From: Actinomyces bowdenii
GTDB lineage: Bacteria > Actinomycetota > Actinomycetes > Actinomycetales > Actinomycetaceae
Length of the DNA stretch: 64,000 bases
Direction: 5' to 3'
Assembly (NCBI RefSeq): GCF_017592395.1
Contig: NZ_JAGFOU010000001.1
Span: 62,001 to 126,000 of the forward strand
This document shows, one piece after another, positions 49,239-56,596 of this stretch. A program made the position numbers and the translations under genes. Below the pieces are notes generated by a model. It was given only the letters and a program-made list of their open reading frames with translations, was not told the origin of the DNA and searched no databases. Within the stretch, counting starts at the first letter, position 1; each line of letters starts with the position of its first letter.

Positions 49239-50058
49239 GGCCCGCCTCCTTGGCGATGTGCACGGCGAGGTCCTCGATGGTGGGGGCCTCGACGACGATG
49301 CGGTCGGCCAGCGCCTCGGCGGCATCGGCCGGCATCATGGCCTCCCAGCCCAGCTGGGTGCTGCGCAGCCCGAGGCTGACCTGGTGCACAGCGTCGGTCA
49401 GGTGCTCGGGGGTGCCGCGCACGAGTCGGAAGGAGCCGATGATCTCCTCGGCGGTGCCATTGGCCACGACCCTGCCCCGGCTGAGGATGACCAGGTAATC
49501 GGCCAGCCGATCGAGGTCGGAGGTGATGTGGGTGGAGAACAGGATGGTGCGGCCCTCCTCCACCATGAACTGGGCGAGCATGTCCACCATCTCGGCGCGG
49601 GCCAGGGGGTCCAGCCCGCCGGTGGGCTCATCGAGGATGAGCAGCTCGGGATCGTGGGCCAGGGCCACCGCCATCTGCAGGCGCATGCCCATGCCCCGGC
49701 TGAGCTCCTTGACCTTCCTGGTGGGGGCCAGCCCCGCGGCCTGGAGCTCGGAGTCGTAGCGCTCCTGGGACCAGGAGGGGTAGAAGCGCCCGATGCCCCG
49801 GCCCAGGTCCTTCAGGCGCCACTCGGGGTTGTAGGGCGGGGCGTCGAAGACGACGCCGATGCGCTCATGGCCCAGGGTGGTGGCCGAGCCGGCATCGGGG
49901 TGGATCATGCCCAGGGCGGCCTTGATGGTGGTGGTCTTACCCGAGCCGTTGGCCCCGACGAAGCCCGTGACGTAGCCGGCGGGCACGGAGAAGGTGACGT
50001 CGCTGAGGCTGAAGCCCGGGTAGTGCTTGGTCAGGTGGGAGATCTCGACGGGGTTCAC
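49231..50058 (-). CDS. ABC transporter ATP-binding protein
   Basis: A 275-residue ATPase. Walker A is GFVGANGSGKTTTIKA, the signature is LSRGMGMRLQMAVALAHD, Walker B is LLILDEPTGGLDP, and the switch His follows in ILFSTHITSDLDRLAD. The GLDP after Walker B and the fused C-terminal 60 residues are typical for exporters of the YtrB/BcrA kind, often linked to cell-wall-antibiotic stress. It overlaps gntR by 4 bp and the first permease by 8 bp. Confidence 0.93.
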   Translation of the reverse strand: MNPVEISHLTKHYPGFSLSDVTFSVPAGYVTGFVGANGSGKTTTIKAALGMIHPDAGSATTLGHERIGVVFDAPPYNPEWRLKDLGRGIGRFYPSWSQERYDSELQAAGLAPTRKVKELSRGMGMRLQMAVALAHDPELLILDEPTGGLDPLARAEMVDMLAQFMVEEGRTILFSTHITSDLDRLADYLVILSRGRVVANGTAEEIIGSFRLVRGTPEHLTDAVHQVSLGLRSTQLGWEAMMPADAAEALADRIVVEAPTIEDLAVHIAKEAGRE

Positions 50059-50456
50059 TGCTTGTCCTTGAAGGTGGTGGAGGTGGTGATGATGGTCTGA
50101 AGCATGTCGTGGAGCTCCTCGTCGCTGAGCTGGGCCAGGCGCGCGCGCTCCACGGCGCGGTCGAGGTGCTCCTCGACCTCGCGCAGCACCTGCTCGCGCA
50201 CCAGCTCGGAGTCCCGGGGCAGGACGAAGTAGCCCTTGCCGGGCACATTGGCCAGGAAGCCATCGGCGACGAGGTCGGAGTAGGCGCGGGTGGTGGTGAT
50301 GACGCTGACGCGCAGGTCCCGGGCCAGGGCACGGATCGAGGGCAGCATCTCGTCGGCCTCCACCTGGCCGGTGAGGATCGCGTCCCTGACCTGCTGGGCG
50401 ATCTGCTCATAGATGGGCACTCCCGCCGTGTTGGACAGGACGACCGTGAGCGGCAT
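50055..50456 (-). CDS. YtrA-type GntR-family regulator
   Basis: A 133-residue regulator. The winged helix starts PIYEQIAQQVRDAILTGQVEADEMLPSIRALARDLRVS and continues TTTRAYSDLVADGFLANVPGKGYFV. Only a short helical dimerisation part follows, as in the YtrA subfamily, which has no large ligand domain. YtrA proteins typically repress their own ABC operon and respond to cell-wall-active antibiotics. It is the first gene of a five-gene operon and starts 10 bp after a likely operator. GGAAGGAG precedes the ATG. Confidence 0.92.
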   Translation of the reverse strand: MPLTVVLSNTAGVPIYEQIAQQVRDAILTGQVEADEMLPSIRALARDLRVSVITTTRAYSDLVADGFLANVPGKGYFVLPRDSELVREQVLREVEEHLDRAVERARLAQLSDEELHDMLQTIITTSTTFKDKQ

Positions 50457-50466
50457 GACTACTCCT

Positions 50467-50490
50467 TCCGTACATGCACACTATAGACAG
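50467..50490 (-). promoter_or_regulatory. Promoter/operator of the GntR-ABC operon
   Basis: Minus strand: TATAGT as -10 with a possible TTGACG about 19 bp upstream, then the ribosome-binding site and ATG within 30 bp. The 24-bp sequence is nearly identical to 43726-43749 upstream of a Tap-like peptidase. Confidence 0.6.
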
Positions 50491-50516
50491 TAGGTGCATG
50501 GCGGCGTCAACTCCCG

Positions 50517-50739
50517 CCCGTCCTCCTCTTGCACATCTTCAGCACCCCCGCAGCCGGCCCAGCCGCGGAATCCCGCCGCATCGCCGGGTCCACTCGCCGC
50601 AGGACCCTCCGAAGATGTGCAGACTGGGGGGACCTGCACATCTTCAGTGGGCCCGGAGGCGATCGACCCGGTTCTCTCGGCAGAGCCGCGGGGCCACTCC
50701 AGGCGCAGCACTGCTGAAGATGTGCAAGAGGAGGACGGG
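50517..50739. repeat. 223-bp element with 27-bp perfect terminal inverted repeats
   Basis: Terminal arms 50517-50543 and 50713-50739 are perfectly complementary over 27 bp and contain TTGCACATCTTCAGC. Two further internal copies of the GCACATCTTC motif, in inverse then direct order, lie at 50610-50622 and 50634-50646. The result is two back-to-back stem-loops with loops of about 66 nt, which are themselves diverged inverted copies. Confidence 0.8.
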
Positions 50740-50768
50740 GATGCTGGCGGTCAGGGATGGGGTCCGGC

Positions 50769-51416
50769 TCAGGAGCAGGTCCAGTACAGACCCTGGTCGA
50801 GCTGGTCGAAGGCCACCGTCGCGTTGCCGGTGCCGGAGTCCTCCACCACCGGGGTCCTCCCCACCCAGGCCACGACGACCTCACTGCCCGTGATGGTCAC
50901 CCGGCCGACGTCCTGCACCATGACGATCAGGCCCGAGCCGTTGACCGTCAGGTGCTCCACATGCTCGGCCATGACACCCCCGGAGGCGTCCTGCGCCACC
51001 GTCAGGGTGGCGATGTCGCCCTCGATGTAGCCGCACTGCTGGCCCTGGAGAGTCATGTCACCGCCCTCGGAGCGCGAGTGCCTCAGCGCCGTGCCCTTCA
51101 GGCGCTGCCACAGCTCGCTGTCGGCCGCCGCCGAGGCCCCGGGGCGCTCCGCGCTGCCGGCCGGGCCGGATGCGGCCGCCCCGGCCTGGGCTGACTGGGA
51201 GGACCGCGCCCCGGCAACACCGCCCTGGGCATCGGCGGATGCCTCCTGCTCGGGCGCGCTGGCCTGTGCGGCCCCGGTGGCCTCTGCGCCCTGGGAGGCC
51301 TGCGCGGAGTCCGAGGAGCCGCCCGGGCCACTGAGGTTGATGCTGCAGGCGCCCAGGCTCAGGGCCAGCACGGCGGCAGCCAGGACGGCGGGGAGGCGAC
51401 GGGTCATCGAGGTCAT
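50769..51416 (-). CDS. DUF3060-domain lipoprotein
   Basis: A 215-residue lipoprotein. The signal ends in the lipobox LALSLGAC, followed by an Ala/Ser/Gln-rich linker of about 95 residues and a DUF3060 beta domain: DIATLTVAQDAS, HVEHLTVNGSGLIVMVQDVG, RVTITGSEVVVAWVGRTPVVEDSGTGNAT. It also has two Cys that may pair (QQCGYIEGD and the final WTCS), which its tandem neighbours lack. DUF3060 proteins are surface-anchored and uncharacterised. AGGAG precedes the ATG at 51416. Last of three tandem paralogues. Confidence 0.82.
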   Translation of the reverse strand: MTSMTRRLPAVLAAAVLALSLGACSINLSGPGGSSDSAQASQGAEATGAAQASAPEQEASADAQGGVAGARSSQSAQAGAAASGPAGSAERPGASAAADSELWQRLKGTALRHSRSEGGDMTLQGQQCGYIEGDIATLTVAQDASGGVMAEHVEHLTVNGSGLIVMVQDVGRVTITGSEVVVAWVGRTPVVEDSGTGNATVAFDQLDQGLYWTCS

Positions 51417-51516
51417 GAGGGCTCCTGGGGAGAGGCGGGTGATGAGAGGAGGAGGTCTTGGCGAGCCGGGCAGGTTCCGGCAGGGACGCGCAATCCGGTG
51501 GGCATCTCGCCCTGAT

Positions 51517-51553
51517 CCGGCATGCGCCCCCTGGGGGTGGGGGCGCATGCCGG
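51517..51553 (-). terminator. Terminator between DUF3060 paralogues
   Basis: 15-bp perfect arms CCGGCATGCGCCCCC and GGGGGCGCATGCCGG enclose 7 nt, 5 bp beyond the stop of the upstream gene. Confidence 0.7.
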
Positions 51554-51557
51554 GCGC

Positions 51558-52238
51558 TCAGTCCCGGGAGCCCTGGAGGCCGGTGTCGTTGTAGGAGCCG
51601 AAGTCCTCGACGATCGGGGTACTGCCGGCCCAGACGACCTCATTGCTGTCCCCGTGGATGATGACCCGGTTGACGTCGCGGACGTAGACGTCGACATACG
51701 CGCCCTTGATCACCAGGGTGTCGACGTAGTCGGCCACGACCTCCACGCTGTCCGCAGTGATGGTCAGTGTCGCCACATCCCCGTCGATGCGGACCTCGTC
51801 ATACTCCTTGTCCAGGAGCACGGCCCCCGTGGAGCGCACGGTCTTGTCCACACTGCCCTCGAAGCTGAGCCAGTCGGGGTCGGTGATCCTCGCCGCAGCA
51901 CCGGGACGATCCCCCGAGGCCGGCGCGGCCCCCGCACTGCCCTGCGCACTGCCCGCGCTGCCCGCGCCGCCGGGCTGCGCGGACTGCGCACCGCCCGGGG
52001 AGGCCCCCTGCTCCGGGGCCTCGGGAGTCGCCGCGGACGGGGACTGGGGGGCCTGCATCTCGGGGGCCGGAGTCTCCAGAGTGCTCGCGGGCGTGCTCTG
52101 GGTATCAGCCGAACCCGAGGCCTGGGAGGCCTGCGAGGACCCCCCGGAGCCGCCGAGGGTGATGGCGCAGGCCCCCAGGCTCAGGGACAGCGCGGCGGCG
52201 GCCAGGGCGGCGAGGGAGCAACGGGGGGAGGGGATCAT
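51558..52238 (-). CDS. DUF3060-domain lipoprotein
   Basis: A 226-residue paralogue. Lipobox LSLSLGAC, linker rich in Ala, Ser, Pro and Gly (about 100 residues), then a conserved module beginning SGDRPGAAARITDPDWLSFEG and the beta repeats VATLTITADSVEVVADYVDT, LVIKGAYVDVYVRDVNRV and IIHGDSNEVVWAGSTPIVED. It is closest to the next paralogue, with which it shares the TDPDWLS entry segment and the repeat order. AGGAG precedes the ATG. Confidence 0.83.
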   Translation of the reverse strand: MIPSPRCSLAALAAAALSLSLGACAITLGGSGGSSQASQASGSADTQSTPASTLETPAPEMQAPQSPSAATPEAPEQGASPGGAQSAQPGGAGSAGSAQGSAGAAPASGDRPGAAARITDPDWLSFEGSVDKTVRSTGAVLLDKEYDEVRIDGDVATLTITADSVEVVADYVDTLVIKGAYVDVYVRDVNRVIIHGDSNEVVWAGSTPIVEDFGSYNDTGLQGSRD

Positions 52239-52362
52239 GAGAGCTCCTAGAAGGACGATGGTGGTGAGCAGATGCATGGAGAGGGACGCAGCAGGACAGG
52301 CGGCGGCCGGGCCGACCACTACTGCGTCGCCCGGGCAGGGGAGGGCGGGGCCGGAGCCAGGA

Positions 52363-53025
52363 TCAATCCCCCGTACCCTGGAGACGTGTCTCGTTGTTGG
52401 CGCCGAAGTCCTCGACCTGCGGGGTGCGGCCAGCCCAGACCACCTCGGCGTTGTTGCCGTGGAGGACGACCTTGTTGACATCACGGACATAGACCTCGGC
52501 GTTGGCGCCCTTGATGACGAGGGTGTCGACGTGGTCGGCGATGATGGTGGCGTTGCCGCCCGTGATCGTCAGTGTCGCGACATCGCCCTCGACTCGGGTG
52601 TACTCGTTGGCGCCATCGATAAGCACCGCGCCTGAGCCCTGGATGGTCTTGTCCATGTAGCCCTGAGCGCTGAGCCAGTCGGAGTCGGTGATCGTGGCCG
52701 AGGCCCCGGGGCGGTCCCCCGAGGCGGGAGCGGTATCGGCACCGCCCGCACTGCCGGCCGCCCCGGCCTGCGGGTCTCCCACCGCCGCGGAGTGCTGGTC
52801 GGCGGGCTGCTGGGCACTGGGCTGGCCGCCCTCAGGGGCAGACGCGGCGGAGGCGGGCTCCTGGGCCACCTCGGGTGCCGAGGTCGCCGCCTGTTGCTGA
52901 CCGGAGGCCTGCTCGGAGGCCGAGGAGCCCTGGGAATCGCCCAGGCTGATGGCGCAGGCGCCCAGGCTCAGGGACAGCGCCGTGGCGGCGACGACGGTCA
53001 GGCAGCGGCGGGTGGACATGCTCAT
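52363..53025 (-). CDS. DUF3060-domain lipoprotein
   Basis: A 220-residue paralogue. Lipobox LSLSLGAC, a Gln/Ala/Ser-rich linker, then SGDRPGASATITDSDWLSAQG and beta repeats VATLTITGGNATIIADHVDT, LVIKGANAEVYVRDVNKV and VLHGNNAEVVWAGRTPQVED. High similarity with the preceding paralogue points to a recent tandem duplication. AGGAG precedes the ATG at 53025. No separate promoter is obvious in the 174-bp gap from the OmpA-type gene. Confidence 0.83.
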   Translation of the reverse strand: MSMSTRRCLTVVAATALSLSLGACAISLGDSQGSSASEQASGQQQAATSAPEVAQEPASAASAPEGGQPSAQQPADQHSAAVGDPQAGAAGSAGGADTAPASGDRPGASATITDSDWLSAQGYMDKTIQGSGAVLIDGANEYTRVEGDVATLTITGGNATIIADHVDTLVIKGANAEVYVRDVNKVVLHGNNAEVVWAGRTPQVEDFGANNETRLQGTGD

Positions 53026-53199
53026 GGGTACTCCTGAAGAACTGGCAATGAGGTGCGAAGGGGTAGGAAGGTGGCGCGAAAGCGCGCGAGGAGTCGTGCG
53101 GGGGATCGGGATGAGGCGGGAGTGCCGGGGCGGGGCACCGGGGCAGGTGGGGGGCGAGGCGCCGCCCTCTCCCACCGGCCCCGCCGCGCCAGCGGCGGC

Positions 53200-54471
53200 T
53201 CAGAAGGCGGGGATGAAGACCTCCACCCGCCGGTTGAGCTGGCGGCCGGCCGGGTTGTCGGAGCCATCGGGGTTCTCATTGGCGGCCACCGGGCGGGTCT
53301 CGCCATAGCCGGTGGCCTCCATGGAGGCGCTCACCCCGTCGCCCTGGAGCGCCGTCATCACCGCCCGGGCGCGATCCTCGGACAGGGTCTGGTTGAAGGC
53401 GTCGTCGGACACCGAGTCGGTGTGCCCGTGGATCTGGATGCTGGGGGCCCCGGAGTCGCGCAGCACCGTGGCCAGGTTGCCCAGGGTGGTAGCGGCATCG
53501 GGGCGCACCTGCGCCGAGCCGAAGTCGAAGAGCACCCCATCCTCCAGGGTGATGACCGTGCCGCAGGAGGTCACCGGCTTGACGGCGTCGATCGTGGGGA
53601 AGTCCCCGATGCTGCCGACCTTGGCCAGGGGCCTCATCGAGACCTCCTCGGTGTTGACCAGGCCGGAGCCATCACCGTAGTTGACGATGGAGATCGTGCC
53701 ATCGTTGTAGACCCCCGAGCCGTCCCCGTGGTTGGTGATGGAGACCTTCCCCGCGCTGTACGTGCCCGATCCATCACCGTGAATGGTGATCGACTCCCCC
53801 GTCAGGGAGTTGGAGTAGGTCCCCGAGCCATCGCCGTGGACCGTCACCGACAGGGCTGCATCGGAGTAGGTGCCCGAGCCGTCCCCGTGCACCGTCATGG
53901 AGACCTGGCCGTTGGTGTAGGTGCCCGAGCCGTCCCCGTGGTTGGTGATGGAGACCTGGCCGTCGGAGTAGGTCCCCGAGCCGTCCCCGTGGTTGGTCAC
54001 CGACCCGCTGTCCGAGGAGTGGGTGATCGAGCCCTCGCCCAGGACCGTGGTGCTGGAGGCCAGCACGCCCGGCTGATCGCAGCGGGCGGGGGTGACCGTG
54101 ATGCCCGGGACAGAGGCGATGGAGCGGGTGAGGTCGGGGGTGAAGGCGCTGCCGGAGTCCGTGAGCACGCTGATATCGGGCAGCGCGAACAGGGGCACCG
54201 GGGGCATCTCGCCGACCGCGTAGCCGGGCACCGTGGGGCCGGAGGCCGTCGCGCTCGCGGTCGCGGCCGCGGTCGACGACGGTGCAGCGCCGGATGCCGA
54301 GGCCTGGGTACCGGCGCCGGTGCTGGTGCTGGTCTCGACGGCCTCCTGAGAGGCTGCTGCCCCGCCCTGCGAGGAGCCCCCCAGGCTCAGGGCGCAGGAG
54401 GACAGGGATAGGGCGGTGGCGGCGGCGCAGACGAGGATCAGGGAGCGCCGCGCGGGGATCATGTGCGTCAT
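53200..54471 (-). CDS. OmpA-family lipoprotein with seven GDGSG repeats
   Basis: A 423-residue lipoprotein. After the lipobox LSLSSC and a Ser/Thr/Ala-rich linker (about 30-80), the middle part carries seven repeats of about 17 residues around HGDGSGTYSDGQVSI (about residues 155-280). The C-terminal domain (about 310-423) is an OmpA/MotB peptidoglycan-binding domain with LFDFGSAQVRPDAA and IQIHGHTDSVSDDAFNQTLS and the Arg of SEDRARAV. It likely bridges membrane and peptidoglycan. The ATG at 54471 has TAATCT seven bases upstream, partly made of the kinase stop codon. Confidence 0.87.
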   Translation of the reverse strand: MTHMIPARRSLILVCAAATALSLSSCALSLGGSSQGGAAASQEAVETSTSTGAGTQASASGAAPSSTAAATASATASGPTVPGYAVGEMPPVPLFALPDISVLTDSGSAFTPDLTRSIASVPGITVTPARCDQPGVLASSTTVLGEGSITHSSDSGSVTNHGDGSGTYSDGQVSITNHGDGSGTYTNGQVSMTVHGDGSGTYSDAALSVTVHGDGSGTYSNSLTGESITIHGDGSGTYSAGKVSITNHGDGSGVYNDGTISIVNYGDGSGLVNTEEVSMRPLAKVGSIGDFPTIDAVKPVTSCGTVITLEDGVLFDFGSAQVRPDAATTLGNLATVLRDSGAPSIQIHGHTDSVSDDAFNQTLSEDRARAVMTALQGDGVSASMEATGYGETRPVAANENPDGSDNPAGRQLNRRVEVFIPAF

Positions 54472-54478
54472 AACGGCA

Positions 54479-54484
54479 AGATTA
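54479..54484 (-). promoter_or_regulatory. Leaderless -10 box overlapping the kinase stop codon
   Basis: TAATCT (minus strand) lies seven bases before the ATG at 54471; its TAA is the stop codon of the upstream kinase. Confidence 0.45.
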
Positions 54485-55858
54485 CTGGTCGGCTGTCGCC
54501 CGGCTGTCCCCAGCCTGTCGCGGTCCTGCGACAGGCAGTGACAGCCATACGCGCGTGCCCACGCCCTGGCGGGAGGCCATGCCCGCCCGACCCCCGTGCC
54601 GGCGGACGATCGTGGCCACCAGGGGAAGGCCGAGCCCGGATCCGGGCAGGCCCCGGGCATTGCCGGCCCGCCCCAGCTCGCTCCACACCACCGGCAGGTC
54701 CGCGGCGGGCACGCCGATCCCGGTGTCGGCGACCTCGATGGCCACGGTCCCGGCCTCCTCACGACCGCGCACCTCGATGCTGCCGCCGGCGGGGGTGTAC
54801 TTCGCGGCGTTGGACAGCACGTTGTAGATGGCGGAGTACAGCAGGTCGCCGTCGCCGCTCACATGCGGCAGGGGCCAGGGCACCTGGGGCAGGTCCAGGC
54901 GGATGAGGGTGTGGTTGCCCGCCGCAGCGATCTCCTCGCTGACGGCCTGGACGGCATCCGTGACGGTCTCGGCCAGATCCACGTCCTCCAGGGCCAGGGG
55001 CGCGGTCTCCAGCTCGGCCAGCTTGCGCAGGTCGGTGATGAGGCGGCCCATGCGGCGGGCCTGGGCATCGACCACCTCGAGACGGGCCTTGCGCTCGGCG
55101 CGGCTGGCCTGGGGCATGTCGGCGACGGCGGCGCGCACCGCCGTCAGGGGGTTCTTCAGCTCGTGGTCCAGGCGGCGCAGGAACTGCTGGTGCTGGGACC
55201 AGGCCTCGCGCTGGGCCTGGAGGCGGGCACGCCGGCCCACGCGCCCGCCCCACCGCCGCACGGCCACCACGGCGGCGGCCAGAGACGTCAGGAGCGCCCC
55301 GGCCTCAGCCACCAGGAGCGCCGGGGACACCGCGATGATCATCCGGCCCTGCCCGACCAGCAGGTGGGCCAGGGCCGCCGCCAGGACGGTGAGCCCCAGC
55401 GCAGCCGCCCAGACCAGCCATCCCCGGCGCCCGCCGGGAGCCGCCTCCCCATCTCCCACCGGACCGGGCGCCGGGGCCTGCGGCGCCGACTCCGGGGTGA
55501 AGGAGGCGGCCGGGGCCACGGGGGAGGGCGCCCCCGGCACCGCCGGCCCGGGCTGCGCGGGAGCAGCCACCGGCAGGGGCGTCCCCGGAGCCGCGGGCGG
55601 GGACTGCGCGGGAGCAGCCACCGGCAACGGCGCACCCGGCGAAGGCCGGCTGGTCAGGCGCTCCGTGGCCGGCCCCGGGACAGGCGGCGACGGCGTCCCG
55701 GGAGGGGTGAGCGCGGGCGCGGCCGGGGGGATCGGCTGGGCGGGCGCGGCCCGGCGCGCCGAGGCGGCCCCGGTCGCCGGGGGGATGGTCCCCGGCAGGG
55801 GCCTGCTGCGGGGCCGGCGGGCCCCGGGCCCGGAGCCCTGGGCCCCCGCCGCGCTCAC
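54482..55858 (-). CDS. Sensor histidine kinase with long proline-rich N-terminus
   Basis: A 458-residue kinase. About 135 N-terminal residues are Pro/Ala-rich with PVAAPAQ-type repeats. Two helices follow (WLVWAAALGLTVLAAALAHL and a second after a very short GQGRMIIAV turn), so there is almost no external sensor. HisKA is RLDHELKNPLTAVRAAVADM and the ATPase has NVLSNAAKYTP, VADTGIGVP and GLPGSGLGLPLVATIVRRHGG. The signal is probably sensed in the membrane or through partners. The GTG start overlaps the regulator stop (GTGA). Confidence 0.88.
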   Translation of the reverse strand: MSAAGAQGSGPGARRPRSRPLPGTIPPATGAASARRAAPAQPIPPAAPALTPPGTPSPPVPGPATERLTSRPSPGAPLPVAAPAQSPPAAPGTPLPVAAPAQPGPAVPGAPSPVAPAASFTPESAPQAPAPGPVGDGEAAPGGRRGWLVWAAALGLTVLAAALAHLLVGQGRMIIAVSPALLVAEAGALLTSLAAAVVAVRRWGGRVGRRARLQAQREAWSQHQQFLRRLDHELKNPLTAVRAAVADMPQASRAERKARLEVVDAQARRMGRLITDLRKLAELETAPLALEDVDLAETVTDAVQAVSEEIAAAGNHTLIRLDLPQVPWPLPHVSGDGDLLYSAIYNVLSNAAKYTPAGGSIEVRGREEAGTVAIEVADTGIGVPAADLPVVWSELGRAGNARGLPGSGLGLPLVATIVRRHGGRAGMASRQGVGTRVWLSLPVAGPRQAGDSRATADQ

Positions 55859-56589
55859 GTATGGACCCCCGCGCGGAAGCGGTAGCCCACGCTGGGCACC
55901 GTCTCGATATAGGTGGGGTGGGAGGCGTCGTCCCCCAGGGCCTGGCGGATCTCGCGGATGCGGTGGTCCACCGCCCGCGTGGAGGTGGCGAAGTCGATGC
56001 CCCACAGGGAGGCCAGCAGGGACTCGCGCGAGTGGAGCTCACCGGGGTGGCTCATGAGGTAGTCCAGGAGCATCGTCGCCTTGGGCGTCAGCGCCAGCTC
56101 CCTGCCGCCCAGGGTCACGCGCCGCGAGGCCCGGTCCAGCACCAGCTCCCCCGCGCTCAGCCGCGGGGCCGAGGTCAGGGGCTGGACGGAGCCGCGGGTG
56201 CGGCGCAGCACCGCGCGGATCCGCGAGGCCAGCTCGGCGGGGTCGAAGGGCTTGGACAGGTAGTCATCGGCCCCATCGTCGAGGGCCGAGACCCGCTCAT
56301 AGGAGGCATCGACCTGGGTGAGCAGGATGATCGGCGTCCAGGCCCCGGTCCCGCGCACCCGGCGCACCAGCTCGCGCCCATCCATGCGGGGCATGAGGAC
56401 ATCGGAGACGACGATGTCGATCTCGTAGGAGCCCAGGATGTCCAGGGCCTCAGCCCCATCGGAGGCGAGCATCACCCGGTAGCCGCTGCGCTCCAGGTAG
56501 GGGCCCAGGGATCGGCGGATGGGGGCCTCGTCGTCGACGAGCAGCACCGTGGCGGGCGCCCCGGCGGGGGTGGTGGGCATCTGGCTCAC
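55855..56589 (-). CDS. OmpR-family response regulator
   Basis: A 244-residue regulator. The receiver reads TVLLVDDEAPIRRSLGPYLERSGY with the phospho-acceptor in IDIVVSDVLMPRMDGRELV and the Lys in YLSKPFDPAEL. The winged helix has TSTRAVDHRIREIRQALGDD and ends VGYRFRAGVHT. The GTG at 56589 with GAGG upstream is preferred; an ATG at 56580 is possible. It begins 7 bp after the lipoprotein stop and overlaps the kinase by 4 bp. Confidence 0.92.
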   Translation of the reverse strand: MSQMPTTPAGAPATVLLVDDEAPIRRSLGPYLERSGYRVMLASDGAEALDILGSYEIDIVVSDVLMPRMDGRELVRRVRGTGAWTPIILLTQVDASYERVSALDDGADDYLSKPFDPAELASRIRAVLRRTRGSVQPLTSAPRLSAGELVLDRASRRVTLGGRELALTPKATMLLDYLMSHPGELHSRESLLASLWGIDFATSTRAVDHRIREIRQALGDDASHPTYIETVPSVGYRFRAGVHT

Positions 56590-56596
56590 GGCCGCC

